From NCBI RefSeq assembly GCF_028282165.1, contig NZ_JANQIM010000025.1, positions 1 through 64,000 of the forward strand: 64,000 nucleotides of DNA. Reading direction: 5' to 3'. Of the stretch, positions 1 through 8,332 are shown piece after piece. The translations under genes were made by a program, and so were the position numbers. How positions within the stretch are numbered: position 1 is the stretch's first letter; each line of letters starts with the position of its first letter. This DNA comes from Winogradskyella sp. (GTDB lineage: Bacteria > Bacteroidota > Bacteroidia > Flavobacteriales > Flavobacteriaceae). The notes beneath the pieces were generated by a model, which worked only from the letters and a program-made list of their open reading frames with translations, had not been told where the DNA came from and did no database searches.

Positions 1-250
1 ACGGTTAAACCGCCGCTTTACGGCTTCTTTTAATCCTATTTTTTGCCTACAGTCACGCAGTACACTGCTATTCGTCTTTTATTTGCTATATTCATACCTA
101 AACAAGGCAATGGCGCCTCGGCACATTTGCCAACTAACAACTAAAACGAATAGCGTTAAAAGCTTTCGTAGCTCGATCAAGACGCTGTCTTGAAACCCTA
201 CTCGCTTTACCCGCGTGACTGTTGTGCAACATTTGAAAAAACATTGAGAT
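1..250. other. leader region before the first cassette gene
   Basis: No gene is visible here. The stretch resembles the intercassette sequences further right. It has a TTTGCTATATTC stretch like the promoter-containing modules near 1164 and 5667, and it ends with GTTGTGCAAC just before the first start codon. The left part has short palindromic pieces (AACCGCCGCTTTACGGC). It is probably the 3' part of a junction whose left half lies outside the window. Confidence 0.4.
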
Positions 251-532
251 TTGATTAAAATATTTCAAAAGTCATTAAAGAAAGAGATTGCCGAATTGAG
301 TAATGAGATTCTGAATTTCGTTTGGTCATATAAAATTGAACATTCTGATATAAAAAGTAGCGGAGTAAAGGATGGAAAACAAATCATTACGGAATATTTA
401 GAAAATCGAGAATACGGAGTTGCTTATGAACATCTTGCATACATAATAACTGAATGCGAAATAGAATTAAAAGTCGAACAGAAAAACCGAATGGATAAAA
501 TCGCGGATAGAATGAATATTGAACCAATTTAG
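251..532 (+). CDS. small MafI-like putative immunity protein
   Basis: A 93-residue soluble protein without signal peptide, starting at TTG (no in-frame ATG nearby fits better). The pattern in the C-terminal half, EYLENREYGVAYEHL followed by a hydrophobic run and a final amphipathic helix ending in RMNIEP, resembles the MafI-type immunity proteins that accompany polymorphic toxins. That assignment is pattern recognition from memory. No toxin gene is adjacent, so it would be an orphan immunity gene carried as cassette cargo. It is the first readable gene of the + strand cassette array. It could instead be a small conserved hypothetical protein of unrelated function. Confidence 0.55.
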   Translation: MIKIFQKSLKKEIAELSNEILNFVWSYKIEHSDIKSSGVKDGKQIITEYLENREYGVAYEHLAYIITECEIELKVEQKNRMDKIADRMNIEPI

Positions 533-668
533 TTGCTAACTAATGAAAAAGGTACTGAATTTTTGTTTGGTTGCAAAACCTCTATTTGGCATCAATGATT
601 GGTATAGAATATTTGAAATAACGCTTTAACTTATGAGCAAATATTAAAAATTTAATCAAATAAATTAT

Positions 669-899
669 ATGAAAAACTTAGTCAAATATTTCCTTGTAGT
701 TTTTGTTATTTGCTTTTGTTCCTGTTCGGAACTTGGTCCTAACTCAAATGAATTTGTAGTGTACAAGAAGCATAAATATAATGCATATAATTATACATAT
801 AGATTAAAACCAACTAAAGGGAAAGGGAAATTATTTATAAATACTTCCGATATATTCAAAGTTGGAGACACATTGAAACTATCTGTTAATTGCAAATAA
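669..899 (+). CDS. small putative lipoprotein
   Basis: A 76-residue protein with a hydrophobic N-terminal segment ending in a cysteine-rich lipobox (FCSC, Cys19), followed by a short polar domain that ends in GDTLKL. The family is not recognised. The stop at 897-899 may be genuine, because the domain reads as complete. The next 150 bases, however, carry stop-ridden coding-like sequence up to a cassette-type box, so a longer ancestral protein cannot be excluded. Cargo gene of the cassette array. Confidence 0.55.
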   Translation: MKNLVKYFLVVFVICFCSCSELGPNSNEFVVYKKHKYNAYNYTYRLKPTKGKGKLFINTSDIFKVGDTLKLSVNCK

Positions 900-1049
900 C
901 AATAGAATATGGAAAACGTAAACAGGATGAAACCTTAAATATGAGCGGAACGAAAACAATAATTGATTCTTGTTTGGAATGTCTAATATAAGAGGAAATC
1001 AATTCCTTGTAGCCCGAATTAATTGAAAACAAGAGAAAATGGATAAATA
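900..1049 (+). pseudogene. decayed coding-like sequence before the cassette box
   Basis: No intact frame is present. The last codons before 1049 read as a terminal gag aaa atg gat aaa taa, directly followed by the box seen after every other array gene. This suggests that a real reading frame once ended here. Either the 669-899 gene was longer, or a second small gene has decayed. Weakly supported. Confidence 0.3.
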
Positions 1050-1248
1050 AAAACGTGCCACAACAACGTGTATAGCTCATTGCGGCTGATCCCGATAGCT
1101 ATTGGGACTAATCGGAATTGCCAAAGCCAGTTCGCACGTTGTGCTCGTGTCATTGCAATTTGCTATCTTTCCATTACGGCGGAAATCACAACAGATTTTC
1201 AGCAGTGAGCCATACACAAAGCTGTCATACACAATTTAACCCAACAAA
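1050..1248. repeat. intercassette junction with inverted box pair
   Basis: Box 1060-1082 (ACAACAACGTGTATAGCTCA at its core) is matched in inverse orientation at 1203-1225. The reverse complement TGAGCTATACAC of the first corresponds to TGAGCCATACAC in the second, and the flanking GTTGT to GCTGT. The whole gap is therefore an imperfect palindrome with about 120 bases between the arms. It also contains the near-palindrome CCCGATAGCTATTGGG (1091-1106) and a promoter-like TATCTTTC (1164-1171). Confidence 0.6.
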
Positions 1249-2130
1249 ATGAAAAAAATCTTAGCAATAATTATTCTGATTACGTTTTTAAGTTGTGAAA
1301 AAGATGATGGAAATAATTCAATTGAAATTGATAATAGCCCATTAACCCACGCTGAATTAGGGTTTGAATTAGATGAACCAGATGTGATTTTAAACGAACT
1401 CAGCAAAGGAGAGTTGAAAAAACATATAAATTCTATTTTGTTAGTAAGTTATGGAAACGCCTACCGAAAGTGGGAATTTGAATATATTGAGAATACAGAT
1501 ATGTTATCAAAAATGGTATTTTATTTGCCAAATTATCAAGGTTGCGAACAAAACGTTTACGAATTTTCATATAATGAAAATAGCTTGCTTGATAAAGTAA
1601 TTTCAACTCGGGAAAATGTTTGCAATGAATATGAGGTCATTAAAATATACACCTTTAATTATAATGACAATGGTTTATTAAAAAGTATTTTTATGGATAA
1701 TGACTTTTTTGTCGAAGAGAACTACTTTGGATATTATCCCAATGGAAAAATTAAAGAAATTTACAACGACCACAGAGGTAGAGGAGTTGAGCCAAGTTTT
1801 GGTGTACAAAAGTTTACTTATAATGATTCATTTACAAATGTAATCGAAGTAGAATCTATTGGAACAAGTACACATTACACATATAAATATTTTTACGACA
1901 ATAATACAAATCCCTTTAAAGATGTTTTTATTGGAACATCCGTCTTTATGCCATTCATTGGGCCAGCGTATTTATCAGAAAATAACGTTATTGAGATGAT
2001 TGAAAAAAATGAAAATAATATACATAACCAAGAATTTAGTACTGAATTTATATTCAATTACTCAAGTAATAATTCTTTAATTGACTACTCATCTTTAGAT
2101 AACGAAATAATCTATACAGTAAATCAATAA
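1249..2130 (+). CDS. YD-repeat-like surface lipoprotein
   Basis: A 293-residue lipoprotein. The signal peptide ends in lipobox FLSC with Cys16, followed by an acidic linker (EKDDGNN). The body carries repeated beta-hairpin units of the YD/RHS-like type, such as FSYNENSLLDKV, FNYNDNGLLKSI and YYPNGKIKEIYND, roughly residues 105-175. This suggests an exported beta-rich protein on the outer membrane. The function is unknown. Similar repeat-bearing proteins are encoded at 3993, 6354 and 11865 in the same array. It has its own upstream module and is followed within one base by a cassette box. Confidence 0.7.
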   Translation: MKKILAIIILITFLSCEKDDGNNSIEIDNSPLTHAELGFELDEPDVILNELSKGELKKHINSILLVSYGNAYRKWEFEYIENTDMLSKMVFYLPNYQGCEQNVYEFSYNENSLLDKVISTRENVCNEYEVIKIYTFNYNDNGLLKSIFMDNDFFVEENYFGYYPNGKIKEIYNDHRGRGVEPSFGVQKFTYNDSFTNVIEVESIGTSTHYTYKYFYDNNTNPFKDVFIGTSVFMPFIGPAYLSENNVIEMIEKNENNIHNQEFSTEFIFNYSSNNSLIDYSSLDNEIIYTVNQ

Positions 2131-2308
2131 AAACCGTGTACAACAATGTGTATAAGTAATAGCGGTTGAAATGATAAAATGAGAGTATAAACATAAAACA
2201 AAGGTCAGTACGCTCTGAATTGTCAAGGTTGTGACGAACTCAAAAAAAAAGTGTCTAAAATCATAACTGACGGTTATGCTAAACGGTTACTACACATTGA
2301 ACATAACG
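2131..2308. repeat. intercassette junction with inverted box pair
   Basis: The box at 2131-2165 starts immediately after the stop codon (TGTACAACAATGTGTATAAG at 2137-2156). Its reverse complement is partly repeated at 2287-2308 (TTACTACACATTGAACATAA). Both arms lie about 125 bases apart, as in the junction before 1249. The right arm overlaps the putative start of the following DUF1963 gene. Confidence 0.55.
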
Positions 2309-2992
2309 AGAAAAGAGTTTGAAAATAAAATCAGAAAATCTGCAATCAAATTTAAAGTTGGTGGATTTAGACCAGAAGAGTCCTTAACCGCTTCTTGGAT
2401 TGGTAATGTAACTGTAAAAGGGATCAATGAATCATGGCCTGAATCAAACGGAAAACCAATGATTCCGATTTGTCAACTAAACCTAGCTCAACTTCCAATC
2501 AGGCCAAACAATCTAAAAGATATTGAACTAATCACTTTATTTGTCGATTCAAATGAATTACCTGACGGCAAACCCAACGGACAGGGATGGTTAATCAGAA
2601 CGTACAAGAACATAAATGGTTTGGAAGAAATTGAGAAACCTGCTGTAGACTTTCCAATTAAACCATTTCAATTAAAACCTGAAGTAATTGACAATGATTT
2701 TCCATGTTGGGAAGATTGTCCAATTGAAGTCCCTGGTGAATTTGATGACGATTACCATAACTTATTTACAAATATAGAAGGAATAAAAATTGGTGGTTGG
2801 CCAACCTTAGTACAATCAGAAATTTTATGGGCTCCATTTAATCAACATCCAGCGGAACCAGAATTTGTTTTACAAATTGATTCGATTGAAAAAGCCAATT
2901 GGTATTGGGGCGATAATGGAGTGGCTTATATCGGTCGTGGAACGAAACCAAAAACTAAAGAAGATTGGACTTTTAGTTGGCAATGTTATTAA
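2276..2992 (+). CDS. DUF1963 / YwqG family protein
   Basis: Up to 238 residues, cytoplasmic, no signal peptide. The C-terminal half shows the YwqG-type signature: KIGGWPTLVQS near residue 172, then FVLQIDS, followed by WGDNGVAYIGRG. B. subtilis ywqG sits in a toxin/antitoxin-rich locus, and the family is often suspected of immunity-like roles; the biochemical function is not established. The start is uncertain. The ATG at 2276 lies to the left of the inverted junction box (2287-2308), whereas other array genes start just after it, so the in-frame TTG at 2297 (giving MNITRKEFENK) is a good alternative. Confidence 0.75.
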   Translation: MLNGYYTLNITRKEFENKIRKSAIKFKVGGFRPEESLTASWIGNVTVKGINESWPESNGKPMIPICQLNLAQLPIRPNNLKDIELITLFVDSNELPDGKPNGQGWLIRTYKNINGLEEIEKPAVDFPIKPFQLKPEVIDNDFPCWEDCPIEVPGEFDDDYHNLFTNIEGIKIGGWPTLVQSEILWAPFNQHPAEPEFVLQIDSIEKANWYWGDNGVAYIGRGTKPKTKEDWTFSWQCY

Positions 2993-3219
2993 AAAACGTG
3001 CGGTAACACAATATATGCTCAATTTGGTTGCTGTTTTTTTGTTTCCAAAAAAGAAAAATCAATGAGTACTCCTCGACTAGGCGAGACTTTCATAAAATCG
3101 ACAACTGATAATAACAAATCTCTAAATTGGGCTAGACTCTGCCAATTATCAATACGATTTTTCATTATCTTCACAAAAAAAGACAACTGCGCATAGCGCA
3201 ACATTAGGATGCATTTGAA
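2993..3219. repeat. intercassette junction
   Basis: The box after the stop codon (GTGCGGTAACACAATATATG at 2998-3017) is followed by AATTTGG. Positions 3158-3200 (TTTTTCATTATCTTCACAAA ... ACTGCGCATAGCGCA) are nearly identical to 8266-8310 upstream of another array gene. TATCTTCA at 3166-3173 occupies the promoter position. Confidence 0.5.
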
Positions 3220-3996
3220 ATGAAAAACATCAAATTTATTACAATTTCACTTTTTTTTATGTTTAGTTGCAGAAATGGTGAAATTTCTGAAGTAAATAAA
3301 AAGAAAGCCACTGAACTTAATAATCAAGCGGTTGAGCTAAGAATGAATGGAGAATTAGATAAAGCAATAAATCTTTATAAAAAAGCTTATGAGATAGATG
3401 AATCTAATTTAAATGTTCATTTTTCCATATTAGGAATTTATATCCAAAAAAAGGAGATAAAAAAAGCTTTTGACTTCTTAGATAAACTCTCAAAAGAACA
3501 AAAGAAAACCGTCTATTATTATCAAACCAAAGGTAACTTATTTGAATACGATGGTAAAATAGATGAGGCTAAAGAAAATTACAAAAAAGCATACGAATTG
3601 AATGAAATGGTAGAAATCAAAAATGAATCAGATTTAAATACACTCATTAATTATACTATGCTCGAAACTTTTGCTGGGCATAAGGAAAAAGCAGTGAATA
3701 GAATAAATGAAACCTTAAAATTAGAATGGCTGACTGAAGCTAATAAAGATTATTTAGAAACATTTAGAAACGAATTTGAGTTTTATCAAGGTGATGGTGC
3801 ATTAGAATTTCAAAACGAAAAAGAATTTCGAATTTGCACTAAAAATATTGATAGCTTAAAACAAATTTTAAAGGAAAATCATATTAATATTTCTGGTAGT
3901 AGTTCACCAATTGGAATTAGCGAATTCGGAGAAATAAGAGTAAATGAAAAGTTTCGAAGTAAAATTGAAAAACTTGAACTAAAAGAATGTGAATGA
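3220..3996 (+). CDS. TPR-repeat lipoprotein
   Basis: A 258-residue lipoprotein with lipobox MFSC (Cys17). Residues about 28-130 form at least three tetratricopeptide-like units. Examples are NNQAVELRMNGELDKAINLY followed by KKAYEIDESN, and FEYDGKIDEAKENYKKAYEL. This is a protein-protein interaction scaffold anchored in a membrane and facing the periplasm or cell surface. The C-terminal 90 residues are not recognised. Its stop overlaps the start of the next gene (ATGA), so the two are translationally coupled and probably travel as one cassette. Confidence 0.75.
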   Translation: MKNIKFITISLFFMFSCRNGEISEVNKKKATELNNQAVELRMNGELDKAINLYKKAYEIDESNLNVHFSILGIYIQKKEIKKAFDFLDKLSKEQKKTVYYYQTKGNLFEYDGKIDEAKENYKKAYELNEMVEIKNESDLNTLINYTMLETFAGHKEKAVNRINETLKLEWLTEANKDYLETFRNEFEFYQGDGALEFQNEKEFRICTKNIDSLKQILKENHINISGSSSPIGISEFGEIRVNEKFRSKIEKLELKECE

Positions 3997-4457
3997 AAAT
4001 GCATACAAATCAATACGATAGGGAATTAAGATATAACAAAGATGGGATTTATCAAGAGTTCAAATACTTCTTCAATCCAGTAAAACAAGAAGGCGGAACT
4101 AAAAGTATTAGTCATCACAATGGGGTTAAGATTTCCGAAAAAGACCATTCTGCCTATAAAACAGATATAAACGGTAATAAAATAGAAAAATATTCCGCCT
4201 ATTCAACTGACACCCTAAAATTAATCTCTACTCATAAATTCAACGAAAAAAATCAAATACTAGAAAATGACTATCCAACCAAACTTGAAAATTTTGAATA
4301 TGACAAGAATGGGCAGATTACAAATAAAATAATTAAAGACAAAAACGGAATTACAATTCTGAACTTCCACTACAAGAATTCATTACCTGAAAAGATAGTT
4401 AAACTTAACGGAGGAAATGAGTTAACTTTCAGATATGAATACGAATATTACAAATAA
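3993..4457 (+). CDS. small YD-repeat-like protein
   Basis: A 154-residue protein without a signal peptide. It contains hairpin-type repeats such as FEYDKNGQITNKIIKDKNG and LRYNKDGIYQEFKYF, resembling the MORN/YD-like repeats of YwqK-type or RHS-type proteins. It overlaps the preceding TPR lipoprotein by four bases (ATGA) and is followed directly by a cassette box, so the pair forms a two-gene cassette. A role as partner of the TPR protein is inference from coupling. It could be a fragment of a longer YD-repeat protein that lost its signal peptide. Confidence 0.6.
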   Translation: MKMHTNQYDRELRYNKDGIYQEFKYFFNPVKQEGGTKSISHHNGVKISEKDHSAYKTDINGNKIEKYSAYSTDTLKLISTHKFNEKNQILENDYPTKLENFEYDKNGQITNKIIKDKNGITILNFHYKNSLPEKIVKLNGGNELTFRYEYEYYK

Positions 4458-4605
4458 AAACTACTGGTAACAATGACAATAGCTGATTAGATCGGACTTT
4501 TTCTGCAACGAAACCATAGTCAAGACCGTTGGGCAAAATTGCAAAAAATGACTTGTATCCTTTCCCTTAACAGACCTTACAAACAATGGTAGACAAAATA
4601 AACTG
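4458..4605. repeat. intercassette junction
   Basis: The box begins on the base after the stop codon: ACTACTGGTAACAATGACAA (4461-4480), then TAGCTGATTAG. The middle part contains GACCGTTGGGCAAA (4526-4539), which fits the GTTRRRY consensus of integron attC core sites. No clear TAnnTTTG element is visible. Confidence 0.45.
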
Positions 4606-5583
4606 ATGAGAATACTTTATATATTACTACTTATCGCTACGTTTTTAGGATGCAAACAATCCCAAAAAGAAGAAGACCGAAATCAAGAAAAGAAAGAGCG
4701 ATGGTTTTTTTGGTCAGTCGATTGGCATCCAACTAAGAAACAATTTGTAGTAGGAGGTTCTAACGATTCATTTTTAAAGTTTTTTTCTACCGATAATTTT
4801 CAAGAATTAAAAAGTATGCCTTATAAAGGAACGATTACAAAAACCAAATGGCATCCTACGAAAAGTAAATTAGCAATTTCGGTACAAGATGGGAAATCCA
4901 AATCTAAAATATTTAACGTTGACAGTGATATGATGGTCGAGCTAGATAGCATACCGAGTACTGGAGCAAGAGCCCTGGGATGGAACCAATCTGGAAATCT
5001 ATTGGCAGTGGGCGACAATGAGGGCTTTTTAACATTCTTTGATGAAAATGGGAAATTTTTAAAGAAAATAGATACTGGGCAAAAAGGTCTCATGAGTTTA
5101 GATTGGCATCCAAAAGAGAATATAATTGTTACGGTTGGCGACAAAATTTCGTTGTATAACTATGACATTAATAGCTTAAAACATTTTGAGGATAGAGATG
5201 AAGAAATGCTAATGCTTTGCGTGGCGTGGAATCCTAACGGAGAATTTTTTGTAACGGGCGACTATGGAGATTTTACAAATCACTATCCGCCATTATTACA
5301 GTATTGGACATATGAAGGGGAAAAAATAAAAACAATAGAAAAAAGTAAGGCAGAATTAAGGAACTTAAAGTGGTCTAATGATGGTGAATTATTAGCAACT
5401 GCCAGCGAAAAAATTAGACTTTGGGATAAAAATGGAAATTTAGTAGCTGAAGAAGCTACCAAAAATCTTCTTTGGGGAATAGATTGGAATAAAAACGGTA
5501 ATAAAATAATTGCCACAGATAACCAAGGGAAAATCATTTTTTGGGATAGAGACCTAAATAGGTTAAACGAATTGAAATATTGA
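4606..5583 (+). CDS. WD40-like beta-propeller lipoprotein
   Basis: A 325-residue lipoprotein (lipobox FLGC, Cys16) with a charged linker. It is followed by at least six WD40-type blades, marked by repeated VDWHPTKKQFVVGG, TKWHPTKSKLAISV, LGWNQSGNLLAVGD, LDWHPKENIIVTVG, VAWNPNGEFFVTGD and IDWNKNGNKIIATD segments across residues 37-320. Eukaryote-like propellers in bacteria act as binding scaffolds. Anchored here by a lipid, it is probably a surface or periplasmic binding protein. The ligand is unknown. It is a single-gene cassette with boxes on both sides. Confidence 0.8.
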   Translation: MRILYILLLIATFLGCKQSQKEEDRNQEKKERWFFWSVDWHPTKKQFVVGGSNDSFLKFFSTDNFQELKSMPYKGTITKTKWHPTKSKLAISVQDGKSKSKIFNVDSDMMVELDSIPSTGARALGWNQSGNLLAVGDNEGFLTFFDENGKFLKKIDTGQKGLMSLDWHPKENIIVTVGDKISLYNYDINSLKHFEDRDEEMLMLCVAWNPNGEFFVTGDYGDFTNHYPPLLQYWTYEGEKIKTIEKSKAELRNLKWSNDGELLATASEKIRLWDKNGNLVAEEATKNLLWGIDWNKNGNKIIATDNQGKIIFWDRDLNRLNELKY

Positions 5584-5740
5584 AAAGACTGCCTACAAAA
5601 ATGGTTATAAGTAATCACCAATAAATTACTTCCCCACTTAGTACTACTCGTATCACTCAAATCAATTATCTTTAGACTATGGCATAAAAATACACTGATG
5701 TTCCATAGCGAGCCATACCTTCAAGACGAATCACCAGACC
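5584..5740. repeat. intercassette junction with promoter module
   Basis: The box follows the stop codon (CTACAAAAATGGTTATAAGT at 5593-5612). Positions 5647-5683 carry the module CTCGTATCACTCAAATCAAT followed by TATCTTTA (5667-5674, promoter-like), also found near 10329 and 11779. GCGAGCCATACC near 5707 resembles the inverse box at 1203. Confidence 0.55.
5667..5674 (+). promoter_or_regulatory. promoter-like element in cassette leader
   Basis: TATCTTTA is one base off TAnnTTTG and lies 66 bases before the dioxygenase-like gene start, in the same register as 11799-11806 within the repeated module. Confidence 0.5.
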
Positions 5741-6361
5741 ATGAAAACATTTTTAGGCATAATTCTTATACTTTTGTTCACTACTTCCTGTAAAGGTCAA
5801 ATGCAGAGAAACGTTGGCGGACCATGCGAAGATTGCGAAGCAGCCTTAGACTATAAAATACTCAATATAAAGCCAAAACCTATTGATACTTTGCCTGGAT
5901 TTCGTGAGAATGACCCAAAAATAAAAATCACGGGAACCGTATTTAAAAAAGACGGAAAAACACCAGCTGCTCAGATAATTCTATATATCTATCATGTTGA
6001 CAGAAAGGGAATATACCAAGCTAGTGCCGATCCAAAAGGATGGGAAAAACGTCACGGACAGTACAGAGGATGGCTAATGACCGACAATAATGGGCAGTAT
6101 GCGTTCTATACCTTTAGGCCCGCACCCTATCCTGAAGTGCAAGAGCCCGAACACATTCATATTTATGTAAAAGAACCGAATACGAGACCCTACTATATTG
6201 ATAGTTATCTTTTTGAGAGCGATCCAACACTCACGGACAAAATAAAAACATCTCAAAAAAAGCGTGGCGGTTCAGGAATCGTGAGACTTGACCTCCAAGA
6301 CGGAATTTGGATCGCGAAAAGAGACATCATTTTAGGACTAAATATTCTGGACTATGAATAA
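5741..6361 (+). CDS. intradiol dioxygenase-like lipoprotein
   Basis: A 206-residue lipoprotein (TTSC, Cys17) with the beta-sandwich fold of protocatechuate 3,4-dioxygenase-type enzymes. The GTVFKKDGKTPAAQIILYIY strand is followed by GWLMTDNNGQYAFYT and RPAPYP. The four expected non-heme Fe(III) ligands can be placed: Tyr92, Tyr130, His138 and His140 (EHIHIYV). It therefore looks catalytically competent rather than a mere structural relative. It is a short, exported member; the substrate, possibly an aromatic catechol outside the cytoplasm, is not indicated. Its stop overlaps the next start by eight bases. Confidence 0.75.
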   Translation: MKTFLGIILILLFTTSCKGQMQRNVGGPCEDCEAALDYKILNIKPKPIDTLPGFRENDPKIKITGTVFKKDGKTPAAQIILYIYHVDRKGIYQASADPKGWEKRHGQYRGWLMTDNNGQYAFYTFRPAPYPEVQEPEHIHIYVKEPNTRPYYIDSYLFESDPTLTDKIKTSQKKRGGSGIVRLDLQDGIWIAKRDIILGLNILDYE

Positions 6362-7181
6362 TCTAAAATCAATTGTATTACTTTCCATAGTCTTTTTAAG
6401 CTGTCAGACAAGAACCGAATTTCCTAACGTTAGTAATCAAATAGATTTTGCTTACAAACAACTAAAATATATTGATAAAGTTTCTGAAAAAAATTTACGG
6501 GGAGTTAGGTATTTCTCAAATGATAGTTTATTGATTGAAGTCATAGGGCACGAATATCGTTATAAACTAATTTACGATAGTAATAATAAGCTAACAGAAG
6601 AATACGACTGTAGAATGTACAATTGCGATGTTGGTTACAGAAAACTATTCTTTTATGACAAAAACAATAACTTCATTGGGAATTTCTATACTTTAGAGAC
6701 AGAAGTTGACAAAGACACTATTAGTTTTAAACAAACCAAATTTTATAATTCCAACAATCAGTTAATTAAGGAACTGATTCAAAGTGGAAAGAATGCTAAA
6801 GGAGAATATTTTGAAACTTGGAAAGTCTATGATTATGTGAATAATAGGATAAACAAAGAAATAGAAACTCATAATTCTGACACCATTTGGGTTGGAAATT
6901 ACTTTTATGATAAAAAGAATAACCTATCTCAAATAACTAGAAGATTTGGAGATAAATATGAAATCGAATTGTTCTTTTACAGTACATCAAATCAAATAAA
7001 AGAGCACCGAATTATGAGTAATGAGTACCAAATCGAAAAATCCACGTCATATAGCACAAACAATAATTCCACACAATACCTATACTACGACAATGGCCTT
7101 ATTAAAGAAAAGGTACATTATAATCACTTAGGAGAAGAACATTGGAAATATATTTATGAATATGAATCGAAAACAGACTAA
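6354..7181 (+). CDS. YD-repeat-like lipoprotein
   Basis: A 275-residue lipoprotein (FLSC, Cys17) overlapping the preceding dioxygenase-like gene by eight bases, so the two are translationally coupled and share a cassette. The body is rich in repeated Tyr/Asp/Asn hairpins (LIYDSNNKLTEEYD, FFYDKNNNFIGNF, YFYDKKNNLSQITR, YLYYDNGLIKEKV), like the protein at 1249. This predicts an exported beta-rich protein. No catalytic residues are recognisable. Coupling with a dioxygenase-like protein may be coincidental assembly within the array. Confidence 0.7.
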   Translation: MNNLKSIVLLSIVFLSCQTRTEFPNVSNQIDFAYKQLKYIDKVSEKNLRGVRYFSNDSLLIEVIGHEYRYKLIYDSNNKLTEEYDCRMYNCDVGYRKLFFYDKNNNFIGNFYTLETEVDKDTISFKQTKFYNSNNQLIKELIQSGKNAKGEYFETWKVYDYVNNRINKEIETHNSDTIWVGNYFYDKKNNLSQITRRFGDKYEIELFFYSTSNQIKEHRIMSNEYQIEKSTSYSTNNNSTQYLYYDNGLIKEKVHYNHLGEEHWKYIYEYESKTD

Positions 7182-7563
7182 GCGCAACAATCGCTACGAG
7201 CAGGTTAGAAAGATGATTCTCACAGGTTGCTAGTGCCTGCACGTATTATTATTCTAACTCAAGTGTTGATTTTAATATAGCAGAAAACCATCATAAAATG
7301 TAGAATATTATCCCGATTTTAATTATTGCCTTGCCATTTTACCTGTCATATAGATAAAATTTTAAAGAATTAATAACATAATTAATACAAAAAGAACTAG
7401 AATTAATTCTTATCTTCTTATCAAGAAACATAGATCTATTTACGTCTTGTGATCAATTCAAAATCAATAGAACCACAGCCTTAAACTAAAGGAGCAGATA
7501 GGTCAAAAAAATGGACAAGCCGAACACCATTTTACAAAGTAGGCAAATCAAAAGTCTATAAAA
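7182..7563. repeat. intercassette junction, long gap
   Basis: A 382-base gap without a gene. Only the start shows a box-like sequence (GCGCAACAATCGCTACGAGC at 7182-7201), a more diverged version than elsewhere. The remainder is AT-rich, with no clear promoter module. TTATCTTCTTATC near 7414 is the closest promoter-like element. Nothing else is recognisable. Confidence 0.35.
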
Positions 7564-8157
7564 ATGATTAGAAAAGTTACGTTTATACTATTATTAGTTA
7601 TAGGAGTTTCCTGCAATCAAACAGATAATCAAAATACTACCAAACAAGAATCTAATCAAGATCACAAAATAACTCTTTTTTCATCTGAATGTATTACGGA
7701 ATCCGAAGTTGTTAAAGCTCAAGAAGAATGGGGTGCTGGAATAGTGAAAATCGGAAAAGTGTATTCCGAAGGAGGCAACTACAAACAAGCTGCTATAGAG
7801 CATATTCAAAACCTATATGGATACGACCTAAGTTCGGTTCTCTTTAAACCTACTCTAGCTTCTGAAGAGCAATTTAGGGGCACGTTTGACGCAGCTTTGT
7901 CTTACTTTGTTGGCGGAAACGAAACTTATCAAGAAGACAAAGGCTTTGCTTTGGCGCCATACACCAAAGTTCGTTGGGAAAACAGCGGAATAATAAACAA
8001 CAGTTGTAATATGGCCATTGCTATGGGCAATTATTACTTCACTAAAACAGATGGTGAAGAAGTAAAAGTCGAATATACTTTGGGATACATTAAAGATGCT
8101 ACCGGAAAGTTGCGAATTGTTGTCCATAAATCAGCTCTACCCTACAGTCCAGAGTAA
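7564..8157 (+). CDS. NTF2-like (SnoaL/CaMKII-AD type) lipoprotein
   Basis: A 197-residue lipoprotein (GVSC, Cys17). After a Gln/Asn-rich linker, residues about 45-195 resemble the NTF2-like superfamily, specifically proteins related to the CaMKII association domain. An N-terminal helix (EEWGAGIVKIGKVYSEGG) is followed by a curved sheet with FALAPYTKVRW, NSCNMAIAMGNYYFT and LRIVVHKSALPY. Such folds form a small ligand pocket and may act as binding proteins or simple enzymes; no catalytic residue is evident. It carries its own cassette junction on each side. Confidence 0.6.
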   Translation: MIRKVTFILLLVIGVSCNQTDNQNTTKQESNQDHKITLFSSECITESEVVKAQEEWGAGIVKIGKVYSEGGNYKQAAIEHIQNLYGYDLSSVLFKPTLASEEQFRGTFDAALSYFVGGNETYQEDKGFALAPYTKVRWENSGIINNSCNMAIAMGNYYFTKTDGEEVKVEYTLGYIKDATGKLRIVVHKSALPYSPE

Positions 8158-8332
8158 AATAAAAAGCCGAATAAGCTAGCTATGGCAATGACTATAACTT
8201 ATTAAGCTTAATATCGATATCAATCCCGATAGTCCCGATAGCTATCGGGACAAGTATCTACGCAATTTTTCATTATCTTCACAAAAAAACAGACAACTGC
8301 ACATAGCGCAGTGTTACCACACTACCACACAT
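8158..8332. repeat. intercassette junction with perfect palindrome
   Basis: A box-like element (ATGGCAATGACTATAACTTA at 8182-8201) is followed by the perfect 20-base palindrome GTCCCGATAGCTATCGGGAC (8232-8251). The shared leader module 8266-8310 then matches 3158-3200 almost base for base. TATCTTCA (8274-8281) is at the promoter position. Confidence 0.55.

Noticed and set aside
886-1080. 64-codon minus-strand frame near 1,000
   Set aside because: It crosses the cassette junction box and shows no protein character; the junction repeat accounts for the region.
4526-4539. GTTGGGC as a classical integron attC core
   Set aside because: A single 7-base match to GTTRRRY is expected by chance, and no matching RYYYAAC partner at the proper distance was found. 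It is mentioned only as a hint.
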